From assembly GCA_009837355.1 (NCBI GenBank), contig VXTR01000068.1:186001-250000 (forward strand): a stretch of 64,000 nucleotides of DNA, written 5' to 3'. Below are positions 17,897-26,510 of this stretch, piece by piece. Numbering within the stretch: position 1 is the stretch's first letter; every line of letters starts with the position of its first letter. A program made the translations under genes and the position numbers. A model generated the notes under the pieces. The model made no database searches. It was given only the letters and a program-made list of their open reading frames with translations, and was not told the origin of the DNA. The stretch comes from Chloroflexota bacterium (GTDB taxonomy: Bacteria > Chloroflexota > Dehalococcoidia > Lucifugimonadales > UBA3495).

Positions 17897-20377
17897 TTAG
17901 CCAACTACCACGTTCACCAGGCGACCCGGTACGTACACCACGTTTCGCAGGGCCTTGCCATTGACATGAGCCTGCACCCGTTCGCTGGATAAAGCCAGCT
18001 CTTTAGCCAGGGCGTCGTCAACGCCGGCGGATACTGCGATACGGTCCCGCACCCGGCCGTTAACCTGCACCACCAGTGTTATCTCTTCCTCAGCGGCCAG
18101 GTCGTCGCTCCAGGCTGGGAAGGCTTGCTGATGGATGCTGTACACATGGCCGGTGCGTTCCCAGAGTTCTTCGGCCACATGGGGCGCAATGGGCGCCAGC
18201 ATCAACAGGAATTTCTCAACGGACTCCCGCCATGTACCGGAATCTACGGATTGGTCGTTCCAAATTCGGCTCAGATGATTCACCAACTCCATCAGAGAAG
18301 CGATGGTAGTGTTGAACTTGAACTTATCCAGCTCGTCGTAGCACTTGCGGATGGTCTGGTGCAGGATGCGCTGCGTTTCCCTGACTGCTGTAGCGTCCGT
18401 CGGGTGATTGTCCAGCTGTCCGGCATCGTTCTCCGTCAAGTTCCAGACCCGGTTGAGCCAGCGCACCACGCCGTTGATACCTTCGTCGCTCCACGGGCCG
18501 CCCTGGTCCCAGGGACCGATGAACATCAGGAAACAGCGCACTGCGTCCGCTCCTACCTGCCCGACCACGTCGTCCGGATTGACTACGTTGCCGCGGCTCT
18601 TGCTCATCTTCTCGTGGTCGGAACCCAGTATGACACCCTGGTTGAACAGGCGCAGAAACGGCTCGTCAATGTCCAGCATCCCCAAGTCGCGGAGAGACTT
18701 GATGAAGAAGCGGCTGTAGAGCAAGTGCATCACAGCGTGCTCGGCGCCGCCGGTGTACTGCTGCACCGGCATCCACTGCGAAGCAATGTCCGGCTCGTAG
18801 GGCCCATCAGCGTACTGCGGGGTACAGTAGCGGAGCATATACCAGGACGAATCCATAAAGGTGTCCATGGTGTCGGTTTCGCGCCGGCCCGGCCCGCCGC
18901 ACTTGGGGCACGTCGTATTGACGAATGACTCGTTGATGGCCAGCGGCGATTCGCCGGTGGGCCGGAACTCGGCATCCTCCGGCAGCAGCACCGGCAACTC
19001 CGATTCGGGAACGGGCTGCACGCCGCAGTGGTCGCAGTACACCATTGGGATGGGCGTACCCCAATAGCGTTGTCGGGAAATGAGCCAGTCGCGTAGGCGG
19101 TAGGTGACGGCGCGATGCCCCCAGCCGCGCCGTTCTACTTCGTCGGCGATGGCTTTCATGCCCTCCGTGTCTGTCATGCCGTCGTAGGCTCCGGAGTTGG
19201 TCATAAAGCCCGGCCCTACGTAGGCATCGATGGGTTCGGAGCCGTCCCATTCTATGGGAGCGATGACCGTGCGAATGGGAAGTCGGTATTTGCAGGCAAA
19301 GGCGAAGTCGCGAGCGTCGTGAGCAGGAACGCCCATGACCGCTCCGGTGCCGTAGGTGGTCAGCACGTAATCGGCTACGTAGATCGGAACCCGCTCGTTG
19401 TTCAGCCGGTTCCGAGCATAAGCGCCAATAAACACGCCGGTCTTTTCCCGCTCGGTGGAAAGGCGGTCAATTTCCGACGCAGCCCGGGCCTGGTCTACGT
19501 ACGCTTCAACATCCGCGCGGCGGCTGTCTGCAGTCAGCTTGGAAACCAGCGGGTGTTCAGGGGCCAACACCAGGAAAGTTACGCCGAATATGGTGTCAAT
19601 CCGCGTGGTAAAGGTGCGAATCTCGCGTTCTTCCAGGCTGTAGTCGGATATGTCAAAGCCGATTTCCACGCCGTCGCTGCGTCCAATCCAGTTCCGCTGC
19701 ATCGTGAGGATTTTCTCGGGCCACTCTTCCAATGTATCGAAGTTCAGCAACTCGTCGGCGTAGTCGGTGATGCGGAAGAACCACTGCTCAAAGTCACGCC
19801 GGGTAATGGGGGTGTCGCATCGCTCGCAGACGCCGTTGAGTACCTGTTCGTTGGCCAGCACTGTCTGGCACGAAGGGCACCATACCACCGGCGCCTGGGC
19901 GCGGTAGGCCAACCCCCTCTCGTAAAGCTTGATGAAGAACCACTGATTCCAGTGATAGTACTCGGGCAGACAGCAGACTACTTCTCTGTCCCAATCGTAA
20001 ATTGCGCCCAGCGACCGCAGCTGCCGGCGCATATTATCCACGTTGGACATGGTCCATTCGTAAGGGTGAATTCCCCGGGCGATGGCGGCATTTTCCGCCG
20101 GTAGGCCGAAAGCATCAAACCCGATGGGGTGGAGCACGTTATAGCCCTGCATCCGGCGGAACCGGGCGTGGGCGTCCGAGGGAGCCATGGCATACCAGTG
20201 CCCGATGTGCAAATCCCCCGACGGGTAGGGATACATCGTCATCTCGAACCATTTCGGGCGCGGATCGGCGTCATCCACGTGGTAAATGCCGTCGTTCTCC
20301 CACCTTTCTTGCCACTTGCGGTCGATGCCAACCGCGTCGTAACGAGGCTCAACTTGACGCTGGGCTGTGCTCGTCAT
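17897..20377 (-). CDS. leuS: Leucyl-tRNA synthetase
   Basis: The 826-residue class I synthetase has the HIGH-like motif PYPSGDLHIGHW near residue 52, a long editing insertion and the KMSKS motif DHEKMSKSRGNVV. It also has Cys pairs of likely zinc sites (CPSC/CERC and CDHC/CPKC) and the DWLISRQRYWG segment. It charges tRNA-Leu. It is transcribed divergently from trkH across a 94-base gap and appears to lead the corrin genes, because cbiC starts right after its stop codon. I found no convincing promoter on its strand. Confidence 0.97.
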   Translation of the reverse strand: MTSTAQRQVEPRYDAVGIDRKWQERWENDGIYHVDDADPRPKWFEMTMYPYPSGDLHIGHWYAMAPSDAHARFRRMQGYNVLHPIGFDAFGLPAENAAIARGIHPYEWTMSNVDNMRRQLRSLGAIYDWDREVVCCLPEYYHWNQWFFIKLYERGLAYRAQAPVVWCPSCQTVLANEQVLNGVCERCDTPITRRDFEQWFFRITDYADELLNFDTLEEWPEKILTMQRNWIGRSDGVEIGFDISDYSLEEREIRTFTTRIDTIFGVTFLVLAPEHPLVSKLTADSRRADVEAYVDQARAASEIDRLSTEREKTGVFIGAYARNRLNNERVPIYVADYVLTTYGTGAVMGVPAHDARDFAFACKYRLPIRTVIAPIEWDGSEPIDAYVGPGFMTNSGAYDGMTDTEGMKAIADEVERRGWGHRAVTYRLRDWLISRQRYWGTPIPMVYCDHCGVQPVPESELPVLLPEDAEFRPTGESPLAINESFVNTTCPKCGGPGRRETDTMDTFMDSSWYMLRYCTPQYADGPYEPDIASQWMPVQQYTGGAEHAVMHLLYSRFFIKSLRDLGMLDIDEPFLRLFNQGVILGSDHEKMSKSRGNVVNPDDVVGQVGADAVRCFLMFIGPWDQGGPWSDEGINGVVRWLNRVWNLTENDAGQLDNHPTDATAVRETQRILHQTIRKCYDELDKFKFNTTIASLMELVNHLSRIWNDQSVDSGTWRESVEKFLLMLAPIAPHVAEELWERTGHVYSIHQQAFPAWSDDLAAEEEITLVVQVNGRVRDRIAVSAGVDDALAKELALSSERVQAHVNGKALRNVVYVPGRLVNVVVG

Positions 20378-20420
20378 TGGAACGTATCCCCTTAATGCTC
20401 ACTCAATGAATTCCTTGCTA

Positions 20421-20442
20421 GTCAATATAGCACAGGATTGAC
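20421..20442. promoter_or_regulatory. Inverted repeat GTCAAT-N10-ATTGAC over the trkH -35 box
   Basis: Six-base arms at 20421-20426 and 20437-20442 are perfect reverse complements separated by 10 bases, about one helical turn. The right arm covers most of the trkH -35 hexamer. A dimeric repressor bound here would block trkH and perhaps leuS, which runs the other way. The regulator is unknown. Confidence 0.4.
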
Positions 20443-20465
20443 ATATTTTCCCCTGCGCTGATAAT
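20438..20465 (+). promoter_or_regulatory. Near-consensus sigma-70 promoter for trkH
   Basis: TTGACA (20438-20443) is followed, 16 bases on, by GATAAT (20460-20465). The expected transcription start, six to eight bases after the -10 box, is about 20472, which is the first base of the trkH GTG codon. There is no room for a Shine-Dalgarno site, so the mRNA may be leaderless. Confidence 0.65.
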
Positions 20466-20471
20466 AGCGCT

Positions 20472-21947
20472 GTGAACGCTCAGATCGACGGTGACGCCGA
20501 GCCGGCCGTTTCGATGGCGCAACTGCGCCGGGCAGAACCGGTGCGGGTGTCGGTTCGCCGGCGTATCCCGCCCCGGCGGTGGTCGTCGGCGCCGGCCATT
20601 CTGCTTGGCATTTTTTTGACGCTGAACGTCGCCGGAGGAGGGCTGCTCTATTTGCCCTTTGCCGCCGCCGACGGACAGGGAGCCAGCCTGCAGGTCGCCT
20701 TTTTCACCGCTATTTCTGCTTCCACCGTTACCGGACTTACCCTGGTGGACACGCAGACCTTCTGGTCGTTGTTCGGCCAGGTTGTCATATTCTTCCTGAT
20801 GCTGCTGGGTGGACTGGAGTTTATGACAGCGGCTACCGTGCTGGTTTTTTTTGGACGCCGGACCACGGTGCTGGAAGAGGAAGTGTACCAGGACACAGTC
20901 GGCTCAGGTCACACTTCCAGTGTGGCGCGTGTGGCGCGCAACATAGTGCTGGCTTTCGTGCTTGGCTATATTGTCGGCGCGGCGATTATCTTCTACGAGA
21001 TGCAGATGGTCGGCGACTTTTCCTTGTTGCAGGCGGTTTGGCAGTCTCTGTTCCTGTCGGTGTCCGCTTTCAACAACGCTGGGTTTTCCATTCTGCCCAA
21101 CGCGGTCAGCGGCAACAATCTGGATACTTTGGGCGCCCATCCCTATCTAACCGGGGCAATTACGCCCATGATAATCCTGGGCGCGTTGGGCTGGCCGCTG
21201 ATGGTAGATTTGCGTCGCAATTGGCGCCCCAGTTTCTCCCGCAATCGTCTCAACGGGTTGTTTCTGTTCAATTTCTCCCGGTTCACTCTGGACACCAAGC
21301 TGGTGCTAATTCTCACCCTCGCGCTTTATGCTTTCAGCGCTGGTGCTTTTCTCTTCGCCGAGTGGAACGGCGTCCTGTCCAGTTACTCGGTTCAGGGTAA
21401 AATAGGTTCGTCCATCTTCCACGGTGTTAGCGGACGCACGGCCGGCTTTGCCGGACTGGACTGGAGCGCGACTAGAGATTTTACCCTCCTGGTGTACGGC
21501 GGCTTAATGTTCGTAGGCGGTTCTACTGCTTCGGTAGCCGGGGGCATTAAGGTGAACACGGTGGCTGTGCTGTTGGCGGCGGCACGTTCGGCGGCGCTGC
21601 GACACCGTAGAACCGAGATATTCCGCCGGGAAATCGGCGCGACGCTGGTGGCTCGTGCCCTTATGATTGCCCTGCTTGGAGTTGCTTACCTGGGCGTGGT
21701 GGTGCCGATATTGACCTATACTGACCCCCACATCAATTTCGAAAAGCTGATGTTTGAGGCCATTTCCGCGTTCGGAACCAACGGAATGTCGGCTGGCGCC
21801 GCGGCGGACTTGAGTCTGGCCGGTTCCGTAATTTTCATGGTTACAATGCTGGCCGGTCGCATCGGCCCGCTGACGCTGGTTATGTTGCTGGCCCCTCGAG
21901 ACGAGGCTTCCTACCGTTATCCCGAAGAACCCGTTAGAATTGGGTAG
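20472..21947 (+). CDS. trkH: TrkH/KtrB-type potassium uptake membrane subunit
   Basis: The 491-residue integral membrane protein shows the four pore-loop filters of the TrkH/KtrB superfamily: STVTGL, NNAGF, GRTAGFAG and GTNGMSAG. Each gives the filter glycine. It forms the K+ translocation channel in the inner membrane and is followed five bases later by its cytosolic RCK partner. The GTG at 20472 follows a strong promoter so closely that translation may be leaderless. An in-frame ATG (M17, at 20514) could be an alternative start and would still precede the first membrane helix. Confidence 0.92.
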   Translation: MNAQIDGDAEPAVSMAQLRRAEPVRVSVRRRIPPRRWSSAPAILLGIFLTLNVAGGGLLYLPFAAADGQGASLQVAFFTAISASTVTGLTLVDTQTFWSLFGQVVIFFLMLLGGLEFMTAATVLVFFGRRTTVLEEEVYQDTVGSGHTSSVARVARNIVLAFVLGYIVGAAIIFYEMQMVGDFSLLQAVWQSLFLSVSAFNNAGFSILPNAVSGNNLDTLGAHPYLTGAITPMIILGALGWPLMVDLRRNWRPSFSRNRLNGLFLFNFSRFTLDTKLVLILTLALYAFSAGAFLFAEWNGVLSSYSVQGKIGSSIFHGVSGRTAGFAGLDWSATRDFTLLVYGGLMFVGGSTASVAGGIKVNTVAVLLAAARSAALRHRRTEIFRREIGATLVARALMIALLGVAYLGVVVPILTYTDPHINFEKLMFEAISAFGTNGMSAGAAADLSLAGSVIFMVTMLAGRIGPLTLVMLLAPRDEASYRYPEEPVRIG

Positions 21948-21952
21948 CTGTC

Positions 21953-22609
21953 ATGTCGAATCAAGTTTGCGTCATCGGATTGGGCCGTTTTGGGGCCAAG
22001 TTGGCTACCACTCTGTTTCAGAGTGAGCACGAAGTGCTGGCCATCGACCAGGACGACCAGAAGGTGCAGGCCATGCTGGGCAGGGTGACTTATGCAGTGG
22101 AAGCCGATGCCACCAGTGAAACCGCCCTGCGTGATCTGGGCGTGGCCGATATGGACGTCGCCGTCGTGGCCCTGGGCAGCCAGGTCCAGTCCAGCATCAT
22201 CACCACTATGCTGCTCAAAAGCATGGGGCTGCCGTTCGTCATCGCCCGCGCCATGGATACCAGGCACGCCGAAATCCTGCACCGGGTTGGCGCAGACAAA
22301 GTAATCTTTCCGGAAGAAGACGCGGCAACTCGAGCCGCCAGGCTTGATTTGAGCCCCAACTCCATTGACTTCATCAGTATCACCGAACATCACGGCATCC
22401 ACAAACTACGCCCACCTGAGCATATGCGCGGGCGCAGCCTGCAAGACATCGGCCTGGGTGGCGACCATGCCCATCGGATGATCGTAACGGTGCTCCAACG
22501 AGGCCACGAGTACATCGTAAATCCCGGCGCCGACGAGGTCATCGGAGACGGGGATATTCTCATTGTCGTGGGCAGCCACGAGGAAGTAGCACGAACCTTC
22601 GAGAGGTAA
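21953..22609 (+). CDS. trkA: TrkA/KtrA-type potassium channel regulatory subunit (RCK)
   Basis: The 218-residue cytosolic protein has an RCK_N Rossmann domain (VIGLGRFGAKLA, then acidic AIDQDD near residue 35) and an RCK_C domain at the end. A single RCK pair at this length fits KtrA better than the doubled E. coli TrkA. It gates the TrkH/KtrB channel in response to nucleotides. Five bases separate it from trkH, a clear operon. Confidence 0.92.
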   Translation: MSNQVCVIGLGRFGAKLATTLFQSEHEVLAIDQDDQKVQAMLGRVTYAVEADATSETALRDLGVADMDVAVVALGSQVQSSIITTMLLKSMGLPFVIARAMDTRHAEILHRVGADKVIFPEEDAATRAARLDLSPNSIDFISITEHHGIHKLRPPEHMRGRSLQDIGLGGDHAHRMIVTVLQRGHEYIVNPGADEVIGDGDILIVVGSHEEVARTFER

Positions 22610-22641
22610 GCGCAGGCGCTGCGCACCGGTGGTGAAATCTT

Positions 22642-23478
22642 ATGACTGACCGAATCGGTTACCTTGGGCCGGCCGGAACTTACACCGAGCAGGCGGCTTT
22701 ACTCTACGCGCCCGATGCCGAATTGCAACCTTACCCCACTATCAGCGCCGTGGGTGATGCCGTCGCTGCCGACGAACTTGACTCCGGTGTAGTCCCCATC
22801 GAAAACAGCTTGGAAGGTTCGGTTACGTTCACCCTGGACCTTCTGATTGCCCAATCCGGCCTGTCCATCAGAAACGAAGTGGTCATACCCATCGACCACT
22901 ATCTAGTAGCCCCGCCCGGCGTTTCAGCTGAGTCCGTTGAGGTAATCTATTCTCACCCTCAGGCGTTAGCCCAGTGCCGGGCATATCTGGGCGCCCATTT
23001 TCCCACTGTGGCCCGCGAAGCTTCCTTGAGTACTGTGGCAGCGGTCGTTGATATGCTGGACAGCCGTTCACCGGCGGCAGCCATCTGTCCTCAGCGCGCT
23101 ACCGAAATCTACGACGTGCAGATGCTGGCCGGCAGTATTCAGGACAACCCGGCTAACCAGACACGCTTCGTAGCTCTGGCCCACGACGACCATCCGCCCA
23201 CGGGCCATGACCGAACCTCAATTTGCTTCGCCTTTGCCGTGGACCGTCCGGGTAGTCTTTACCGCGCCATCGGCGAATTTGCCGAACGCAACATTAACTT
23301 GGTCAAGATTGAGAGCCGTCCTACTAAACAGGAACTTGGCCGATACATTTTCCTGATTGACTGCGACGGACACCGGGAAGAGCCGGAGGTGGCCGCCGCA
23401 CTACAGGGCCTGCGGGAATTCGCCGACGTCTTCAAAATCCTGGGTTCCTATCCCCATTGGGAATCATCCACTGACTGA
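22642..23478 (+). CDS. pheA: Prephenate dehydratase
   Basis: This 278-residue protein has the dehydratase domain (YLGPAGTYTEQAA at the start, GVVPIENSLEGSV near residue 53, then NQTRFVAL) and a C-terminal ACT domain (RPGSLYRAIGEFAERNINLVKIESRP). It converts prephenate to phenylpyruvate and is expected to be inhibited by phenylalanine through the ACT domain. There is no chorismate mutase domain, so it is the monofunctional type. It lies 32 bases after trkA with no functional link evident. Confidence 0.95.
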   Translation: MTDRIGYLGPAGTYTEQAALLYAPDAELQPYPTISAVGDAVAADELDSGVVPIENSLEGSVTFTLDLLIAQSGLSIRNEVVIPIDHYLVAPPGVSAESVEVIYSHPQALAQCRAYLGAHFPTVAREASLSTVAAVVDMLDSRSPAAAICPQRATEIYDVQMLAGSIQDNPANQTRFVALAHDDHPPTGHDRTSICFAFAVDRPGSLYRAIGEFAERNINLVKIESRPTKQELGRYIFLIDCDGHREEPEVAAALQGLREFADVFKILGSYPHWESSTD

Positions 23479-23493
23479 CTGCGCGATGACGGT

Positions 23494-23994
23494 ATGGCCA
23501 ATGTGGCGCTCAAACTGTTCGCGGGAGGCCCGGCCCTTCTGTTTCGCTCACACTTTCGCGTGGCCGGCGACAGCATGACCCCTCGGCTGCGTGATGGAGA
23601 CCTGCTCCACGTCATCCCACAAGCGTTGAGCGATTCTCCATTTCCCAGGAGCGCAGTAGTGGTGGCTCGATCATCGGCATCGGATGGGGTTTTCTGGGTA
23701 AAGCGAGTGATCGGCCTTCCCGGCGAATTCGTTGCTGTTGACGACTGCGGCGGCATTCTGGTTGACGATGTTCCCCTGTGCGAGCCTTACCTCGCCGACT
23801 CTCCATCCCATCCCTCACCGCCGTCGGCTTGGCTGTGCGGCGATGACGAGTATTTTCTGATGGGAGACAACCGGGCCGACAGCAGCGACAGCCGACGCTA
23901 TGGCCCGGTCCATCGCTCCGCAATTATCGGCAGAGTCTGGTTGCACTGGCCGAGCCGTCCAGGCTGGGCGTTCCGCCCTCGTCGCATACGATGA
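23494..23994 (+). CDS. Signal peptidase I-like (S26) protein without a clear membrane anchor
   Basis: The 166-residue protein keeps the signal peptidase I boxes: GDSMTPRL with Ser27, WVKRVIGLPGE with Lys70, and MGDNRADSSDSRRYGPV. That gives the expected Ser/Lys dyad. However, only about 25 mildly hydrophobic residues precede the Ser box and there is no obvious transmembrane helix. It could be a soluble or peripheral protease, for example like maturation proteases for nickel superoxide dismutase, or its start may be misjudged. The gene overlaps the next by four bases (ATGA). Confidence 0.75.
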   Translation: MANVALKLFAGGPALLFRSHFRVAGDSMTPRLRDGDLLHVIPQALSDSPFPRSAVVVARSSASDGVFWVKRVIGLPGEFVAVDDCGGILVDDVPLCEPYLADSPSHPSPPSAWLCGDDEYFLMGDNRADSSDSRRYGPVHRSAIIGRVWLHWPSRPGWAFRPRRIR

Positions 23995-24959
23995 TTTCGG
24001 AGCGGATTTTAGTCAAAGTAGTTGGCTTTGTCAGCGGCATAACCTGGCTGTTGCGGTTGAACGCTCGCCTGGAAAACGCTGCCCGCAGGTTCCGTCCCGT
24101 CCGAGTACTGCTGGCGACGCTGGCCGAAGTAACCCGCAACGACGCGCAACAGCTCGTAGCCGGCATTGCCTATTACGGGATGGTGGCTCTGGTACCGGTT
24201 TCGGTGGCGATACTACAGGTTCTGGCGCTGACGCTGGGGGAAGAACAGGGTCGGGAATGGTTCTCGTCTTTCTCGTCCGCTGTTTTGCCGCCGAGCATCG
24301 ACCTGGGTGGCTTGCTGGCGACCCAGGACGCCACGGCAACGGGCATCACCGTGTTGTTTGCGCTTTTGGGGCTGGCCTGGGGTTCATTCAAACTGTTTGG
24401 GGCAGTGGGCGTAGTAGTCAATCGAATGTGGGGTATAGAGCCGAGGCAAGTTGGAATAATCGGCAAAATGCGCCAGTATCTGCTGATGAGTGCGACTGCC
24501 CTGGTATTGCTGATTTCCAGCGTGATTACCTACCTGATGTCCCAGGACCTGGCGTCTCTGGCCCTCCGGGAACTGGAGTTGGAAGGCTGGGCAGATACGC
24601 TGGCTACAGCGATTGCGTCGGGATGGTCTAACGTAATTGCCGGCCTGCTGTTGGTCGCTGCGTTCCTTATCGTGTACCGCTACGTGCCGGAGCGCCGGGT
24701 GCGCTGGCGGTGGGCCCTCTCGGGGGCCGTGCTCGCCGGCGTGGCCCTGCAGTTGGTCAACTACGGTGTGTCGCTCTTCCTGGCGTATTTGGCGCCGTCG
24801 CACTTGCTGTACGGGCCGCTGGCCTCGGTGCTCATCATTCTGGTGTGGCTGTTTGCCTCTTCGGCAACGCTGGCCGGTGGCGCGGCAGTGGCCGCATACG
24901 GCCAGAGTGTTTATCAAGGCGACGGGCCGTCGCCAGGGCCGGGCTGGTTTTTGAGGTAG
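23991..24959 (+). CDS. YihY/virulence factor BrkB family membrane protein
   Basis: The 322-residue protein has about six hydrophobic segments and the family pattern of an N-terminal amphipathic region followed by GIAYYGMVALVPVSVAILQV and later ALLQL-like and YGPLASVLIILVWLF segments. The family is widespread and once carried the name ribonuclease BN by mistake. Its function is not established. It overlaps the signal-peptidase-like gene, so the two are co-translated. Confidence 0.85.
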   Translation: MISERILVKVVGFVSGITWLLRLNARLENAARRFRPVRVLLATLAEVTRNDAQQLVAGIAYYGMVALVPVSVAILQVLALTLGEEQGREWFSSFSSAVLPPSIDLGGLLATQDATATGITVLFALLGLAWGSFKLFGAVGVVVNRMWGIEPRQVGIIGKMRQYLLMSATALVLLISSVITYLMSQDLASLALRELELEGWADTLATAIASGWSNVIAGLLLVAAFLIVYRYVPERRVRWRWALSGAVLAGVALQLVNYGVSLFLAYLAPSHLLYGPLASVLIILVWLFASSATLAGGAAVAAYGQSVYQGDGPSPGPGWFLR

Positions 24960-24962
24960 GGA

Positions 24963-24976
24963 CGAATAATTATTCG
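24963..24976. repeat. 14-bp perfect palindrome between convergent genes
   Basis: CGAATAATTATTCG lies in the 36-base gap between two converging genes. It is AT-rich against a GC-rich background. It may act as a weak bidirectional terminator or a protein-binding site. Nothing in the sequence decides between these. Confidence 0.3.
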
Positions 24977-24995
24977 GTCCTGCGCCCGGCAGCAG

Positions 24996-25265
24996 TTACA
25001 GCTTCCAGAAGCTACCCACCTGGCAGATGATGTCAACCTTGTTAATGGACTCGGCCGGCCAGCCCACCAAGTTCAGCCAGTCTTCAAAATGCGACTGCTC
25101 GACGGCCTCGCACTCCGAGATGAGCCGCCCGTTTTCCAAATCTCCGTACACCTTCACGATGGTGGTGCGCCGGTCGGGACGCCACTTGCGCACCGCGTCG
25201 AGCTTGTCCCGAAAGTCTTCCTCAGTGATGCCGGGTACGTTGTGGACGGCGATGAATCGTGCCAT
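24996..25265 (-). CDS. Small uncharacterised alpha/beta protein (DUF4242-like)
   Basis: The 89-residue protein begins MARFIAVHNVPGITEEDF and continues with strands and helices in a ferredoxin-like alternation (VKVYGDLENGRL, then HFEDWLNLVGWPAESI). The pattern recalls small DUF4242 proteins, where a mid-helix GFPAN-like turn precedes the last strand. This similarity is from memory and weak. It lies last in the minus-strand cluster, after the hot-dog genes, with a palindromic repeat between. Function unknown. Confidence 0.6.
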   Translation of the reverse strand: MARFIAVHNVPGITEEDFRDKLDAVRKWRPDRRTTIVKVYGDLENGRLISECEAVEQSHFEDWLNLVGWPAESINKVDIICQVGSFWKL

Positions 25266-25284
25266 TGCGTCAAGCTCCGTAGCT

Positions 25285-25315
25285 ATGGATTCCAGCCTGC
25301 GCCGGAATGACGGGA
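25285..25315. repeat. REP-like palindromic repeat, copy 1
   Basis: TGGATTCC and GGAATGACG flank a short GC-rich centre, with ATTCC (25289-25293) pairing with GGAAT (25304-25308). It shares its ends with copies at 25892-25920 and 42855-42884. It lies between two minus-strand genes. Confidence 0.6.
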
Positions 25316-25319
25316 AAGG

Positions 25320-25880
25320 TTAGTCGGACGGCGGAACGAAAGGGTAAGGAATCGGCGGACCGTCGCGGAGAGGCAACACCACGGTGGCGGTGCCTGGCAT
25401 ACTCTCGATGCCGTCCTGGGTTTTCATGCCGATTTCCAGTTCAATGAAACCTATCCGCTCCTTCTCGTACTTGCTGGTTACGCGGCCCCACATAATCAGC
25501 ACGTCGCCGGGCACCAGCATGGCGCGGTGCTCAAAGCGTGCTTTCCAAGGCCAGCCGTTGGGCAGCGTCCAGTCTTTCAGGTACTGGGGCACCACGCTCT
25601 GCTTCCACGAGCCATGCACCAGGATGCTGGGGTTCCGGTCATGGTTCAGTCCAAAATCCAGATCGTAGTGAATCCGGTGAAAGTTCTCGATGGCCGCGCT
25701 CCACCGGAACAGATGGGTCGGCGTCGGTTTGTAGATGTACTTGGGCAGTTCGTCGCCTTCGTTCACGTCCTCATAGTAAATCTGCGCTTTGTCGCGCAAC
25801 CCGTCGGCGTCCGGCCGCTCGTTGCGCCGCCAGATGTCCTCGGGTTGCATGCTGAGGAGGTCGTCAAGCAGGGTTGTCAT
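25320..25880 (-). CDS. MaoC-like hot-dog dehydratase domain protein (C-type half)
   Basis: The 186-residue protein has the hot-dog fold features of the MaoC C-terminal type: TPTHLFRWSAAIENFHRIHYDLDF, where Asp and His of the hydratase motif occur as HRIHYD, and ILVHGSWKQ in place of the usual GxxHG. Such proteins hydrate enoyl-CoA or 3-hydroxyacyl thioesters. It pairs with the following hot-dog gene and the two probably form a heterodimer. The start at 25880 was chosen because the longer frame would run through a palindromic repeat. Confidence 0.75.
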   Translation of the reverse strand: MTTLLDDLLSMQPEDIWRRNERPDADGLRDKAQIYYEDVNEGDELPKYIYKPTPTHLFRWSAAIENFHRIHYDLDFGLNHDRNPSILVHGSWKQSVVPQYLKDWTLPNGWPWKARFEHRAMLVPGDVLIMWGRVTSKYEKERIGFIELEIGMKTQDGIESMPGTATVVLPLRDGPPIPYPFVPPSD

Positions 25881-25891
25881 CTTCAATGCTC

Positions 25892-25920
25892 CTGGATTCC
25901 GGCGCAAACCGGAATGACGT
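25892..25920. repeat. REP-like palindromic repeat, copy 2
   Basis: ATTCCGG (25896-25902) and CCGGAAT (25909-25915) form a perfect 7-bp stem around CGCAAA, flanked by TGG and GACG as in the other two copies. The stem bases differ from copy 3 but still pair, which suggests selection for the hairpin. Confidence 0.65.
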
Positions 25921-25928
25921 CCCAAAAG

Positions 25929-26483
25929 TTAGCGCCGTATGGTTGAAGCGCGGGTGATGCACAGGGTAACGTCGTCCTGGTTCCAGTAGCGCGTTTCCCG
26001 CGTGATAATCAGGAACGGCGTCCCGTCCCGTCCCAGCCGCTCACGGATGTCGGAGTAGCGGTTCTGGAAGAAGATAGTGTCGCCGATACTGGGATAGGCG
26101 TACACCTCGAGTTCGTTACCGGCGTTGAGCACCCGCACCAGGTTGGTCGGCACTGGCGGCAACTCACCGGGTCGCTCCACCGACCCGATGCCATCGGATT
26201 CCGGATTCTCCTCGAACGCCGCCGTGATGGGGTCGTCCTGGTCGGGCCGGATGCGGCTGGCCAGGTAGCTCACCATAATCGGCGGGGCAATCAACTCGCC
26301 ATAGCGGGTTGACTTGGCAAAGTCATCATCCCAGTAGCGCGGGTCGGGGTCCATCAGGGCCTGGGTAAAGCGACGCATATACTCGCCGTCCACCACGCCC
26401 CAGGATTCAACAATGTCGCCGCTGACGCCGATCATGGCCTGCACTTCAGGCGTCAGCGCGGGAGGAGGGGCTTGTTGAGTCAT
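25929..26483 (-). CDS. FAS1-like / MaoC N-type hot-dog dehydratase
   Basis: The 184-residue protein resembles the N-terminal half of MaoC-type dehydratases (FAS1-like domain). It has VDGEYMRRFTQALMDPDPRYWDDDFA, a proline-rich APPIMVSYLA segment and NAGNELEVYAYPSIGDTI further on. It probably pairs with the adjacent C-type hot-dog protein to form one enoyl-CoA hydratase. The substrate is unknown. The gap to the next gene contains copy 2 of the palindromic repeat. Confidence 0.75.
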   Translation of the reverse strand: MTQQAPPPALTPEVQAMIGVSGDIVESWGVVDGEYMRRFTQALMDPDPRYWDDDFAKSTRYGELIAPPIMVSYLASRIRPDQDDPITAAFEENPESDGIGSVERPGELPPVPTNLVRVLNAGNELEVYAYPSIGDTIFFQNRYSDIRERLGRDGTPFLIITRETRYWNQDDVTLCITRASTIRR

Positions 26484-26510
26484 TTAGGAATGCTCCGAGA
26501 TGAGTTGTCC

